The position numbers and the translations under genes are program-made. 64,000 nucleotides of DNA from Pseudarcicella hirudinis (GTDB taxonomy: Bacteria; Bacteroidota; Bacteroidia; Cytophagales; Spirosomataceae): positions 1-64,000 of the forward strand of contig NZ_FOXH01000008.1 in the NCBI RefSeq assembly GCF_900115665.1. The letters run 5' to 3'. The notes under the pieces are model-generated. The model ran no database searches. It saw nothing but the letters and a program-made list of their open reading frames with translations, and was not told the origin of the DNA. Of this stretch, positions 52,831-62,621 are shown piece after piece; within the stretch, counting starts at the first letter, position 1; the number at the start of each line of letters is the position of its first letter.

Positions 52831-53295
52831 ATGGGAATCTATACATTAGAAAGAACTCAGGCTATTCCTTCCTCATTAGAAAAAGTCTGGGACTTTATTT
52901 CTTCACCGGATAACCTGAAAGTGATTACTCCGGATTATATGGGATTTGATATTGTGAGCCGGAATCTCAGCAGTAAAATGTACCCGGGAATGATTATTTC
53001 CTATAAGGTAAGTCCGCTTATGGGTTTAAAATTCCTCTGGGTTACGGAAATTACTCAGGTAAAAGAATTTGAATTCTTCGTAGATGAACAAAGAGTCGGA
53101 CCATATAAATTCTGGCATCATCAGCATCATTTAAAAGAAATTGATGGCGGTGTTCTGATGACAGATATCGTAAATTATCAGCCTCCTTTCGGAATACTGG
53201 GAGACTTGTGTAATACATTGATTATCAGAAAAAAGCTACAGGAAATATTCAATTTCAGAACGCAAAAAGTACAGGAATTATTCGGAAAATTCTAA
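52831..53295 (+). CDS. SRPBCC-family ligand-binding protein
   Basis: The product has 154 residues. It opens YTLERTQAIPSSLEKVWDFISSPDNLKVITP, the start of the START/Bet v 1-like (SRPBCC) cavity fold, and has the long C-terminal helix (IRKKLQEIFNFRTQKVQELF). Members carry lipids or quinones or act as cyclases; nothing in the context narrows this. A bidirectional terminator separates it from the convergent ribosomal gene. Confidence 0.85.
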   Translation: MGIYTLERTQAIPSSLEKVWDFISSPDNLKVITPDYMGFDIVSRNLSSKMYPGMIISYKVSPLMGLKFLWVTEITQVKEFEFFVDEQRVGPYKFWHHQHHLKEIDGGVLMTDIVNYQPPFGILGDLCNTLIIRKKLQEIFNFRTQKVQELFGKF

Positions 53296-53330
53296 ATCTG
53301 TTTTACCTCTAAACTGAAACCTTTTACAAA

Positions 53331-53358
53331 AAGAAAGCCCCCGAATCGGGGGCTTTCA
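53331..53358. terminator. bidirectional terminator
   Basis: GAAAGCCCCCG at 53333-53343 pairs with CGGGGGCTTTC at 53347-53357 with a 3-nt loop. It lies between the SRPBCC gene and the L25 gene. Confidence 0.85.
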
Positions 53359-53396
53359 ACCTATCAGTTAAACGGATCGGGAAGTTTCAGCGCAGA

Positions 53397-53963
53397 TTAA
53401 GCGTTGATTTTACCTCTCAATGCACGTGGAATATCAATTGTTGCAACCGGGTTTGATAGTGGATTCAGGATTTCGCAACCTTCAACTACCAATTTAGCTA
53501 CTTTCAAAGTTTGTCCAAGATCCAAACCAGTGATATCAGCAGTAACTGAATCAGGAATGTTTTCAGCAAGACCTCTAAGCGTAACTTTTCTTAGTTTCTG
53601 AACCATTTTACCCCCTTTGATAACCCCTGGAGAATTACCGATAACTTTCACAGGAACATCAATTTTAATTTGCTTGCCTTCTGTGATTTCAAGGAAATCA
53701 ACGTGTAAGATCATCTCGTTAACCGGATGAAACTGAGCATCCTGTAAGATAGCTCTGTACTTAGTACCTTCAATATTCAATTCTACTTCGTGAACTTCAG
53801 GAGTGTACAACAAGTCACGGAATAAAATCATTGGTACCGCAAAGTGTACCTGCTCAGATCCACCATACAATACACATGGAGCTAAAGCTTCGTTACGTAA
53901 ATCTTTTGCGGTCTTTGAACCGAGATTCGCTCTTTTAAACCCTACAATCTCTAATATTTTCAT
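53397..53963 (-). CDS. rplY: 50S ribosomal protein L25/CTC
   Basis: The product has 188 residues. The N-terminal 5S-rRNA-binding L25 domain (about 1-90: LRNEALAPCVLYG, FRDLLYTPEVHEVELNI, ILQDAQFHPVNEMILHVDFLEI) is followed by the beta-rich CTC extension (about 95-180). It binds 5S rRNA in the large subunit. The longer CTC form is usual in this phylum. It lies 71 bp downstream of prs on the same strand, an arrangement seen often in bacteria, so cotranscription is likely. Confidence 0.96.
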   Translation of the reverse strand: MKILEIVGFKRANLGSKTAKDLRNEALAPCVLYGGSEQVHFAVPMILFRDLLYTPEVHEVELNIEGTKYRAILQDAQFHPVNEMILHVDFLEITEGKQIKIDVPVKVIGNSPGVIKGGKMVQKLRKVTLRGLAENIPDSVTADITGLDLGQTLKVAKLVVEGCEILNPLSNPVATIDIPRALRGKINA

Positions 53964-54034
53964 TTGATTTTTTATTAAGTTACCAGCCTTTCATTAATTG
54001 CTTAATTATCCTCCGGTAACGGTTGAAATTTAAT

Positions 54035-54976
54035 TTAGTACTTTATAAATAATGAACTGATAGATTCGTGATCACGGATTCTTCCGATTGCTTTGGCAAA
54101 TAATTCTGCTACGGAAAGAACCTTAATTTTATCGCTTTGCTGTTGTAAAGGAATTGTATCTGTTACCACTAATTCAGTCAGAACCGAATTATTAATATTG
54201 TCGTAAGCTTTCCCTGACAATACCGGGTGAGTTACAATTGCTCTTACAGAATTAGCACCTTTATCCATGATTAACTGAGCCGCTTTACACATTGTTCCCC
54301 CGGTATCAATTAAATCATCGACTAATACTACATCTGCTCCTTTCACATCACCAATCAATTGCATGGAAGCTACTTCATTCGCTCTTTTACGATGTTTATC
54401 GCAAATTACCATATCTGCATTAAAAAACTTGGCTGCATTTCTGGTACGAACCACCCCGCCAACATCCGGTGATGCAAAAATCAGGTGTTCAAGGTTTAGT
54501 GACTTCAGGTATGGTACAAAAATGGCGGCACCTTCCAGATGGTCAACAGGGAAATCAAAGAATCCCTGAATTTGTCCCGCATGAAGATCCAATGTCATCA
54601 AACGGTCAGCTCCTGCGGCTGTCAGCAAATTGGCGATCAGTTTTGCTCCAATTCCAACTCTTGGTTTATCTTTACGATCCTGACGAGAGTATCCGAAATA
54701 AGGAATCACGACGGTCACATAGTGAGCTGAAGCTCTTCTGGCTGCATCAATCAACAACAACAGTTCCAGCAAATTATCAGCCGGAGGAAATGTTGACTGA
54801 ATCAGGAACACATCACAACCTCTGATAGATTCGTCAAAACTTGGTGACATTTCTCCATCGGAGAATTTTTGAATGGTGGTAGAGCCTAAATCTTTACCAA
54901 AATACTTTGCGATTTCTTTGGCCAAATACTGAGAAGATGAGCCTGAAAAAATCTTTACTGCATTGATGGATGCCAT
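54035..54976 (-). CDS. prs: ribose-phosphate pyrophosphokinase
   Basis: I start at the ATG at 54976; a TTG 30 bp upstream extends the frame without family support. The 313-residue product makes PRPP from ribose 5-phosphate and ATP for nucleotide, His and Trp synthesis. Motifs: FSGSSSQYLAKEIA, the flexible catalytic loop region with SRQDRKDKPRVG, DLHAGQIQGFFDFPVDHL and the PRPP-binding VLVDDLIDTGGTM. The length is normal. It is followed by rplY. Confidence 0.97.
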   Translation of the reverse strand: MASINAVKIFSGSSSQYLAKEIAKYFGKDLGSTTIQKFSDGEMSPSFDESIRGCDVFLIQSTFPPADNLLELLLLIDAARRASAHYVTVVIPYFGYSRQDRKDKPRVGIGAKLIANLLTAAGADRLMTLDLHAGQIQGFFDFPVDHLEGAAIFVPYLKSLNLEHLIFASPDVGGVVRTRNAAKFFNADMVICDKHRKRANEVASMQLIGDVKGADVVLVDDLIDTGGTMCKAAQLIMDKGANSVRAIVTHPVLSGKAYDNINNSVLTELVVTDTIPLQQQSDKIKVLSVAELFAKAIGRIRDHESISSLFIKY

Positions 54977-55190
54977 TATTGCTTGCTGAGATTTTATTCC
55001 CTTCAAATGTGGGCGAAAAATTGATATTTCAGGAATAACCGAATCGATGTTCTCCCTAAATTTCCCGCAAAATTACAAAAACATATCGTCAAAAGCACTG
55101 TTTTACTTTAATAGTTTTTATCAAAAGGTGAATTTTAAGACAGAACTTCCCTTCTGACAAGTAAAATGTTGCCGTTTTTACATAAAATCA

Positions 55191-55218
55191 AAAAGTCAGG
55201 CAATAAAACCTGACTTTT
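55191..55218 (-). terminator. terminator after the sensor-kinase gene
   Basis: AAAAGTCAGG at 55191-55200 pairs with CCTGACTTTT at 55209-55218 with an 8-nt loop; on the minus strand a T-rich tract follows. It closes the kinase gene before the prs promoter region. Confidence 0.75.
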
Positions 55219-55240
55219 ATCCATTTCTTATATACCTGTT

Positions 55241-56041
55241 TTATTCCAGATTTCTAAAGATTACCTCCGTTCTGGAACCTTGATTTTGTTTGGAGTAAAC
55301 TTTCAGATCTCCTTTCAGAAGTTGCACCCGGCTCTGCATTCCCTTCAATCCGAGGCCCGCTCCGGTCTGATCCGGATCAAATCCGATTCCGTTATCTTCA
55401 AAAATAATTGATAAAGCATCCGGATTTCTCAGGTAATCCAATTTAAATTGTGAACCCTGAGAATGTTTTATGGCATTATTAAACAATTCCTGAACTACTC
55501 TGTAAATAAGCATTTCATTCTCTTTCCTAAATCTGAAGTCCTCCCCTTCCTGGTGATAAATAACCGAAATATCTGTAGAATTCTGTACTTTTTCTGCCAG
55601 ATCTTTGATAGCAGAAGCCAAACCAAAATCCCGCAAAACCGGGGGAAGTATATTACGAATGATATTTCTGATTTCTGAAATACAGTCTTCAGTAAGTTCA
55701 TGGGTTGTTTTGAGCAATTCCTGCTGTCTGGGAAGGTTGACAGGCTCTACGTTTGACAATTTATCCAATTGTCTGACATTTAATTTGATGGCTGACAAGA
55801 CCTGTCCAACACTATCATGAAGATCTTGGGCAAGCCGGCCTCGTTCAAATTCCTGTGTTTCAAGTACAGCTTTAAGCAAGGCTTCCTGTTTTTCAGTTTC
55901 CAGTTGCTGTATTTTCTGCTGATTTCCCAGCATTCTCCGTTGAAAAATTACAGCATAAATTAAAACGAATCCGACAATCAGTAAAATTACTGATGTAGAA
56001 ATAATTAAAATGACCGTTGTATTTTGGACTGAGGTTTGCAA
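55241..56041 (-). CDS. NarL-type sensor histidine kinase (HisKA_3) with one TM segment
   Basis: The product has 266 residues. A single TM segment (about 9-33) leads directly into a coiled coil and the HisKA_3 dimerisation domain with His75 in DLHDSVGQ. The ATPase domain has IFEDNGIGFD and TGAGLGLKGMQSRV. There is no periplasmic sensor of its own. The 5' end overlaps the membrane-protein gene upstream by 37 bp, so that protein may provide sensing. I see no response regulator next to it. Confidence 0.9.
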   Translation of the reverse strand: MQTSVQNTTVILIISTSVILLIVGFVLIYAVIFQRRMLGNQQKIQQLETEKQEALLKAVLETQEFERGRLAQDLHDSVGQVLSAIKLNVRQLDKLSNVEPVNLPRQQELLKTTHELTEDCISEIRNIIRNILPPVLRDFGLASAIKDLAEKVQNSTDISVIYHQEGEDFRFRKENEMLIYRVVQELFNNAIKHSQGSQFKLDYLRNPDALSIIFEDNGIGFDPDQTGAGLGLKGMQSRVQLLKGDLKVYSKQNQGSRTEVIFRNLE

Positions 56042-56694
56042 AATAGGCCGACTGTATAAAAGATTTTTGAGACAATATTACAAATGGAATTGATTATACT
56101 ATAATACTGAAAGGAGGGTTTATATCCTTCAAGAAAATACTTTTGTAATAGAAAAAGGGTAAAGGTTCCTGCGAAATATACAAGTATTCCTGAAATAATC
56201 CAGAAATCTGCCTCTTTTTCGAAACGAAAAATTTTATCTTCATTAAAAACCTTATAAAAATATAATAAAGCGAGTAAGGTGAAAGAAAAATTCTGAACGG
56301 CCAGCGGAGTAGATGGGAATTTATTAATCCCGCCTTCCCAGATTAGAAAATAAAAAGAAACAGACAATGAAACCAAAGCCAGAATTAAAGTAAAGACCGC
56401 ATATTTCGAGTTGATGAACACAAAATAAAAAAATGCCGATACGAACAGTATCTGCACAATTCCAAAAACATGAGTCATCAAAAAACCATAATACGGAATT
56501 ACTTTGAAATTCATCAAAAGAAATATCAACTCAAAGACTGCGTCGACAAACATGAAGATGAAAAATATTTTATCCGGCAATAAAATCCGTTTATAAGAAA
56601 TCCCTCCTGCTATAACTGGCGGAAACATCATCAAAAGTGACAATTTATATAACAGGGAGAATTCTAATATCTTCTCAAGCATAATAATTTTCAA
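56005..56694 (-). CDS. multi-TM membrane protein coupled to the sensor kinase
   Basis: The product has 229 residues with about seven hydrophobic segments covering most of the chain (for example IFFIFMFVDAVFELIFLLM, YAVFTLILALVSLSVSFYFLI, IISGILVYFAGTFTLFLL). It resembles the seven-TM proteins that Bacteroidota often encode before HisKA_3 kinases. It shares 37 bp with the kinase gene, in a different frame, which suggests translational coupling and a physical complex. I do not recognise a named family. A start four codons later (MLEKIL) is possible. Confidence 0.7.
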   Translation of the reverse strand: MKIIMLEKILEFSLLYKLSLLMMFPPVIAGGISYKRILLPDKIFFIFMFVDAVFELIFLLMNFKVIPYYGFLMTHVFGIVQILFVSAFFYFVFINSKYAVFTLILALVSLSVSFYFLIWEGGINKFPSTPLAVQNFSFTLLALLYFYKVFNEDKIFRFEKEADFWIISGILVYFAGTFTLFLLQKYFLEGYKPSFQYYSIINSICNIVSKIFYTVGLFCKPQSKIQRSF

Positions 56695-56724
56695 TAAAAC
56701 TTTCTCAGGTAAAATATAAAATGT

Positions 56725-57102
56725 CTAGGTTTGCGGAGGTGGGCCGGGCATGGTCATATCAGCGGCATCAAAGGCTTCGTCCAAAGCATAATATTCGAAT
56801 TTACCTCCTCGTCCTTTAATAACAGGCGTAAAAATATCTCTGTTGTTTTCGTCAACCCCTAAAATTACCACTGTCCGTTTCCATTGATCTTCATTTGTTG
56901 AATCATAAGCATGATACACTCTGATTCCGTGTACCCGCTCATCTTTCAGAAAAGATTCCAAAACATCTCTTCCTATTAAATGCCCGCGGGTATTTTTAGG
57001 ATGAACTTTTTGATAATTCTTCGTTAATTTGACAGCCAGCGAGTTAGGAATTCTACTTCCAACTGCTCTCACAATTAATCTCTTTTCTTTTGAATCAGCC
57101 AT
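56725..57102 (-). CDS. hypothetical cytoplasmic protein
   Basis: The product has 125 residues and no signal or membrane segment. It is basic at the N-terminus (MADSKEKRLIVRAVGSRIP) and has a small alpha/beta layout (GIRVYHAYDST, RTVVILGVDENNRDIF), ending in a proline-rich tail. I do not recognise it, but the residue use and an AT-rich upstream region look like a genuine gene. It lies 30 bp upstream of the membrane-protein/kinase pair on the same strand. Confidence 0.6.
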   Translation of the reverse strand: MADSKEKRLIVRAVGSRIPNSLAVKLTKNYQKVHPKNTRGHLIGRDVLESFLKDERVHGIRVYHAYDSTNEDQWKRTVVILGVDENNRDIFTPVIKGRGGKFEYYALDEAFDAADMTMPGPPPQT

Positions 57103-57298
57103 GACAGTATTTTTTTGGAATAAGTAGTTAAGATTTTTGATATAAGTTTACAAATTTTTGACAAACTATACAAAATCTGAATATCTTCTCAATCTACAAT
57201 AATTCATTAATTATCAAACACTTAATCCGATAACTATTTTTCATTTCCCGTAATAATACCCTAACTAAACCGTAAAATTACCTAATGCCCTAAAACAG

Positions 57299-57329
57299 CA
57301 GAAGGACGCCCTGAAAGAGCGTCCTTCTG
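57299..57329 (-). terminator. terminator of the aconitase gene
   Basis: CAGAAGGACGC at 57299-57309 pairs perfectly with GCGTCCTTCTG at 57319-57329 with a 9-nt loop; TGCTGTTTTA follows on the minus strand. Confidence 0.75.
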
Positions 57330-57357
57330 ATACTGTATTCAAACCGGAATATTTATC

Positions 57358-59619
57358 TTATTTCACTGAAGCACGGATGATATTCAATGCTCCACCTGCT
57401 TTAAACCATTCGATTTGCTGCTCATTATAAGAATGATTTACTGTAATTGAGTCAGAAGAACCATCTTTATGATTTAATACAACTGTCAATGATTTATTTG
57501 GCGCAAAATCAGTCAAACCGACGATGTCAATCAGATCATCTTCCTGAATTTTGTCATAATCTGCCTCATTTGCAAAGGTCAATGCCAACATACCTTGTTT
57601 CTTAAGGTTAGTTTCATGGATACGGGCAAAAGATTTTACCAATACTGCACGAACACCTAAGTGACGTGGCTCCATTGCTGCATGCTCACGTGAAGATCCT
57701 TCTCCGTAGTTTTGATCTCCCACTACAATTGTACCGATACCTTGTGCTTTATAAGCTCTTTGAGTAGCCGGAACCGGACCATATTCTCCCGTCAACTGAT
57801 TTTTCACGTTGTCAGTCTTCTCATTGAAGAAGTTAACCGCTCCGATCAGCATGTTGTTTGAAATATTGTCAAGGTGTCCACGGTATTTCAACCAAGGACC
57901 TGCCATAGAAATATGGTCAGTAGTACACTTACCTTTTGCTTTAATAAGAAGTTTCAACCCTTTCACGTCTGTACCTTCCCAGGCAGTAAACGGATCAAGT
58001 AACTGCAAACGGTCTGAAGTTGGAGAAACTTTCACTTCCACAGAAGAACCGTCAATGGCAGGAGCCTGATAACCGGCATCTTCTACAGCAAATCCCGCTT
58101 TTGGCAATTCATCACCGACAGGAGCATCCAATTTAACCTGTTCTCCCGACTCATTTGTCAAGGTATCAGTTAAAGGGTTGAATGTCAAATCACCTGCAAT
58201 AGCCAGCGCTGTTACCAATTCAGGAGAACCTACAAAAGCAAATGTATTCGGGTTTCCGTCGGCACGTTTAGCGAAATTGCGGTTGAATGAGTGAACGATA
58301 GTATTTTTCTCGCCTTTTTCAGCGCCTGGACGAGCCCATTGTCCGATACAAGGTCCGCAGGCATTTGCAAATACTTTCGCCCCGATTGCATTAAATGTAT
58401 CGATAAATCCGTCACGCTCAATTGTATAACGAACTTGTTCAGAACCAGGAGTAATCGTAAATTCCGCTTTGGTTTTCAAACCTTTAGAAGCTACCTGCTT
58501 GGCAAGTGAGGCTGCACGGGAAATATCTTCATAAGAAGAGTTGGTACAGGAACCGATCAAACCAACTTCAACTTTAGTCGGCCAGCCGTTTTTCTCAGCC
58601 AATTCTTTCATTTTTGAAATCGGAGTAGCCAAATCCGGCGTAAATGGTCCGTTCAAATGTGGTTCCAATGTATCAAGATCAATTTCAATAACCTGATCGA
58701 AATATGCTTCAGGATTTGCATATACTTCCGGATCAGCAGTCAAATGCTCTCTGATTCCGTTTGCAAGAGCAGCCACATCTGCACGACCTGTTGACTCCAG
58801 GTAACGAGCCATTGAGTCATCGTATCCGAAAGTAGAAGTTGTAGCTCCGATTTCAGCACCCATGTTGGCGATAGTTCCTTTTCCGGTACATGACATTGAA
58901 GTTGATCCTTCACCGAAGTATTCAACTACACAACCTGTTCCACCCTTTACAGTAAGAATACCAGCCACTTTTAAAATAACGTCTTTCGCAGAAGTCCAGC
59001 CGTTAAGTTTTCCGGTTAATTTAACACCGATCAGTTTAGGGAATTTCAATTCCCAGGCAAGACCAGCCATTACATCACAGGCATCAGCACCACCCACTCC
59101 GATCGCAATCATTCCCAGACCACCTGCATTTACTGTATGAGAGTCAGTTCCAATCATCATACCACCCGGGAAAGCATAGTTTTCTAATACTACCTGGTGA
59201 ATAATACCCGCACCTGGTTTCCAGAAACCGATGCCATATTTATCTGAAACTGAAGAAAGGAAATCGTAAACTTCTTTATTTTTATCAACCGCTACGGCTA
59301 AGTCAGTATTTGAAGCTACTTTCGCTTCAATAAGGTGATCACAATGAACAGTTGAAGGTACTGCTACTTTAGGGCGGCCAGCCTGCATAAATTGCAAAAG
59401 AGCCATTTGTGCCGTAGCATCCTGCATAGCTACACGATCCGGAGCAAAATCTACATAGGATTTACCTCTTTCAAAAGCTACTGATGTAGGCTCCCAAAGG
59501 TGAGAGTATAATATCTTTTCTGTCAAAGTCAGCGGTTTTCCTACCACTTTACGAGCGGCTTCAATGCGAGCAGGCATACGCTCATAAACCGCCTTAATCA
59601 TTTCTATGTCAAAAGCCAT
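57358..59619 (-). CDS. aconitate hydratase
   Basis: The product has 753 residues. It isomerises citrate to isocitrate in the TCA cycle with a [4Fe-4S] cluster. Cluster cysteines lie in [10 protein letters not shown] and [11 protein letters not shown]. Other motifs: [21 protein letters not shown] and, in the swivelling C-terminal domain, [23 protein letters not shown]. The length and domain order match the mitochondrial-type (AcnA-like) enzyme used by Bacteroidota rather than AcnB. Monocistronic, with its own terminator. Confidence 0.96.
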   Translation of the reverse strand: MAFDIEMIKAVYERMPARIEAARKVVGKPLTLTEKILYSHLWEPTSVAFERGKSYVDFAPDRVAMQDATAQMALLQFMQAGRPKVAVPSTVHCDHLIEAKVASNTDLAVAVDKNKEVYDFLSSVSDKYGIGFWKPGAGIIHQVVLENYAFPGGMMIGTDSHTVNAGGLGMIAIGVGGADACDVMAGLAWELKFPKLIGVKLTGKLNGWTSAKDVILKVAGILTVKGGTGCVVEYFGEGSTSMSCTGKGTIANMGAEIGATTSTFGYDDSMARYLESTGRADVAALANGIREHLTADPEVYANPEAYFDQVIEIDLDTLEPHLNGPFTPDLATPISKMKELAEKNGWPTKVEVGLIGSCTNSSYEDISRAASLAKQVASKGLKTKAEFTITPGSEQVRYTIERDGFIDTFNAIGAKVFANACGPCIGQWARPGAEKGEKNTIVHSFNRNFAKRADGNPNTFAFVGSPELVTALAIAGDLTFNPLTDTLTNESGEQVKLDAPVGDELPKAGFAVEDAGYQAPAIDGSSVEVKVSPTSDRLQLLDPFTAWEGTDVKGLKLLIKAKGKCTTDHISMAGPWLKYRGHLDNISNNMLIGAVNFFNEKTDNVKNQLTGEYGPVPATQRAYKAQGIGTIVVGDQNYGEGSSREHAAMEPRHLGVRAVLVKSFARIHETNLKKQGMLALTFANEADYDKIQEDDLIDIVGLTDFAPNKSLTVVLNHKDGSSDSITVNHSYNEQQIEWFKAGGALNIIRASVK

Positions 59620-59953
59620 AATAATTGAAGGTTTTTTATTTTTTCGGTATAAGTTCTTAAAGCAATACTTGGAATAAAAGCCTCTTCGGCACGGGAAATG
59701 TTATCTTTACGAACTTATAACAATTTATTCACCCACAAATCTAACACTGAAATGCGTAATTTGAATAATCTAGCATGCTAAATTAAATATACACAATCAA
59801 TTCTTTATTTTGTGCAAAGAGTTTTTTGTTTAGTCGCAATTTAGCTAATTTCGTAAGTTTTGCACTTTAAAATAAACTATTTTATTTTCAGAGCTCAATT
59901 AACCTGCCTGCTTTTTCGTTAGTTCAGGTTAAAACATTTAATCAACCATTACT
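59620..59953. promoter_or_regulatory. divergent intergenic region, aconitase / DUF5686 gene
   Basis: This 334-bp AT-rich gap must contain both promoters. TAATTTCG (about 59848) on the plus strand and TAAGTTCG (about 59713) on the minus strand are near-consensus -7 candidates; neither has a clear -33 partner. No repeat, hairpin or gene is seen. Confidence 0.35.
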
Positions 59954-62323
59954 TTGATTTTCAAACATATTATTAAAAACCTTAACTCACATATCATTAA
60001 CTCCATATTCTATAAGAGTTGCTTTTTATTTACTTTTTTATTCCTGCAGATTGTACCTGTTGTTTTTGGACAGGAGTCTTTTGAAACAGAATCTTTTATC
60101 AGAGAAGCTATTCAGAAGGCGCCATTCCATAACAATCAGCTTCAGGGATATAAAACGGTGGTGCATGCCCGGGAACTGGCTAAATTCAGTAATATTCTGA
60201 ATTTTGTAAAAGGCCGGCTTTATACAAAAGAAGGCATTCAAAATGATATTCATTACGGAGTCGAAACTATTGCTGAGGTAACCTTCGAACAACCTAATCA
60301 ATTTATACACCGGATTATTGCTTCCAGAGAAATTAACCGGAGTAATCCTGCTCCTGCCCTTTTCCTGAATCCGAATTTTTATCAGCCTGTCGTCGGAGAA
60401 AACTGCGTTTCACCTTTAGCAGGTAATGCCCTGAAATATTATTATTTCGAATTTCTGAGAAAATCAGAGGCTTTTGGTGAGGAGATTTATCATTTTAAGG
60501 TTACTCCGAAAACTATTACAGAACGCCTTTTTTCGGGAGAAATCGCTCTGAGCAAAAAAGATTACAGTATTAAAGGGCTTAAACTGACATGTGTTGCGGA
60601 TGAAATCCATTATAAAATTGAACTGGAAAACCGTCCGTTTAATGCCTCATGGCTGCCCGCAGCGTTTCATGTAACAGTTTCAGGAAGAGTACTGGGATTT
60701 GCCGGAGAGTTCAGACATGATGCTATCATGTCTGATTATCAGCCTCTCACCTCAAAAACACCCGGATTCCCGGAAAAATCTGGGACAGAGATTCTAAATA
60801 TCCAGGACATAAACTTTGATGCCACTTATCTAACCCAGGTTTTAAAAACCATGGAATCCAGTCTGAAAAGGAAGTGGACCAGTGACTCATTTGCGAAAGG
60901 TATCAGAAGAGATTCTGTTTCTTTTCTGAGCGATGCTTATGAAAAAACAGATGAATTCTGGCTGGAAAAGCAAAAAGACCTGCCTGCTATACTGACCGGA
61001 AGAGACAGCACTGCTGCTATGGCAAAAATTGATACTTTTCAGATTCAGAATTTCAGAATTAATCAATTGCTGTTTAGCCGTTCTTTCTATTTCGGAAAAA
61101 GAACCCGGAATTTTTATCCTTATGAACTTTATTACAAGTCTCCTCTTCTCGATTTTAACTTCAATACAGTAGAAGGCTTTGTGGCCAATATAGGGCTGGT
61201 TTTCAGAAAAAGATTTGACCTTTACAGATGGCTGGAATTTGAAGCAACCGGCCGGCATTCTTTTAACCTTGATAAAAATTCAGGGTATCTGAAGCTAAGA
61301 TATAAGACAGAAACTGCCGACATTAACCTGACTGGCGGTACATTCATCGCACAGTATAATGCTGATTTACCGATTTCATATGAAATGAATTCGCTTTCTA
61401 CCCTGTTACTTAAAAACAATCAGCTAAAGATTTATGAGAAAGACTTCATTTCTCTGACCCTGCAAAAGAAGTTTTCGAGCAGACTTTTTATCAGATCGGG
61501 TATTGAATTTGCGAGACGTTATCAGCTGGAAAATTCCACAGATTATTATTGGGTAAATTACCTGAACCGGACATTCACTCCTAATGAGCCAACTAACCTG
61601 GAATTAAAAAATAATGATTTTGATCCGCATAATGCGCTTTCCTATAATTTTCAGTTAGGCTTGCGGCCTTTCCTGAAATATCAGTTCGTTAATTCTGAAA
61701 AGAAAATAGACTGGGGTTCATCCCCTTTATTGATGTTTAAGCTCAGAGGGGGGATTCCGAATTTCAAGGAAAGTATCAGCAATTTCCAAAACATAGAAAT
61801 TTCTGTCACACAGAACCTTAATCCTAATCCATGGGTTAAATTCGGCTATATTTTTACTACGGGTACTTTTCTGGGTAAAGAAAATGTTCCTTTTATTGAT
61901 TTTAAGCATTTTAACGGAAATTTCACCCTCGTTCAGACAGGTGAAACTATGGGAAGCCATCGTTTATTAGGTTATTATCAAAACCTTGCAAACGGAGCAA
62001 ATCAAAGGTTACAGGTAAACCATTATCTCTATAGCACCAGTGGCAGTTATGCAGAATTACTGACCCTGGCTCAGTTCAAGAAGCTGCTTTTGGGGAGAAT
62101 TCCTTATATTAACCGTGCTGGTATTAAAGAGGTTATGATATTAAACAATACTTTTATCAATAATCTGAACCTTCATTATTCAGAACTTGGTTACGGACTG
62201 GATGGAATTTTCAGGGTATTGCGCTGTGAGGTTATTGCAAATTTCGTAAACGGACAATATCAGGGAATCGGGGCACGTATCAATATCAATACCAGACTAC
62301 GGATCGGAAATATTCCTGAATAA
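59954..62323 (+). CDS. DUF5686-family outer-membrane protein
   Basis: The product has 789 residues from a TTG start; no in-frame ATG gives a signal peptide, whereas this start is followed by a hydrophobic export segment ending VVFGQ. The N-terminal half has the DUF5686 pattern (ARELAKFSNILNFVKGRLYT, YYFEFLRKSEAFGEEIYHFKVTPK, FSGEIALSKKDYSIKGLKL) and the C-terminal half is a row of amphipathic strands ending NTRLRIGNIPE, an outer-membrane barrel. The carboxypeptidase-regulatory-like domain that many relatives carry at the N-terminus is absent. Function unknown; envelope location inferred. Confidence 0.8.
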   Translation: MIFKHIIKNLNSHIINSIFYKSCFLFTFLFLQIVPVVFGQESFETESFIREAIQKAPFHNNQLQGYKTVVHARELAKFSNILNFVKGRLYTKEGIQNDIHYGVETIAEVTFEQPNQFIHRIIASREINRSNPAPALFLNPNFYQPVVGENCVSPLAGNALKYYYFEFLRKSEAFGEEIYHFKVTPKTITERLFSGEIALSKKDYSIKGLKLTCVADEIHYKIELENRPFNASWLPAAFHVTVSGRVLGFAGEFRHDAIMSDYQPLTSKTPGFPEKSGTEILNIQDINFDATYLTQVLKTMESSLKRKWTSDSFAKGIRRDSVSFLSDAYEKTDEFWLEKQKDLPAILTGRDSTAAMAKIDTFQIQNFRINQLLFSRSFYFGKRTRNFYPYELYYKSPLLDFNFNTVEGFVANIGLVFRKRFDLYRWLEFEATGRHSFNLDKNSGYLKLRYKTETADINLTGGTFIAQYNADLPISYEMNSLSTLLLKNNQLKIYEKDFISLTLQKKFSSRLFIRSGIEFARRYQLENSTDYYWVNYLNRTFTPNEPTNLELKNNDFDPHNALSYNFQLGLRPFLKYQFVNSEKKIDWGSSPLLMFKLRGGIPNFKESISNFQNIEISVTQNLNPNPWVKFGYIFTTGTFLGKENVPFIDFKHFNGNFTLVQTGETMGSHRLLGYYQNLANGANQRLQVNHYLYSTSGSYAELLTLAQFKKLLLGRIPYINRAGIKEVMILNNTFINNLNLHYSELGYGLDGIFRVLRCEVIANFVNGQYQGIGARININTRLRIGNIPE

Positions 62324-62426
62324 TTTTAGGAAAACTTTTCTATCAGACTGAAAACTGCGTCATTTAAAGGTCAAAAAAAGGCTCCGGACATTTTTAGAAA
62401 AAAAATTAATCTTGCCGAAAATAACT

Positions 62427-62443
62427 TACATATTATATATGTA
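62427..62443. promoter_or_regulatory. 17-bp inverted repeat upstream of topA
   Basis: TACATAT at 62427-62433 and ATATGTA at 62437-62443 are perfect inverses around TAT. A TATATTTG at about 62510 further on resembles a -7 element. The repeat could bind a regulator or be a fortuitous AT-rich palindrome. The gap 62324-62621 has nothing else recognisable. Confidence 0.3.
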
Positions 62444-62621
62444 GTGAATTTCTGCGACATAAAAAATGTATTAACTAAAACGCTTCAAGTGATTTTTTTG
62501 AAATGAAGTTTATATATTTGGCAAAACATACTTTTAAAACAATCCGTTTTGAAGGTAACCGGATATAGTAACCGTGCTAAATTTCCCACATAATTCTGTT
62601 GAATTATGCAATTAATACGAT

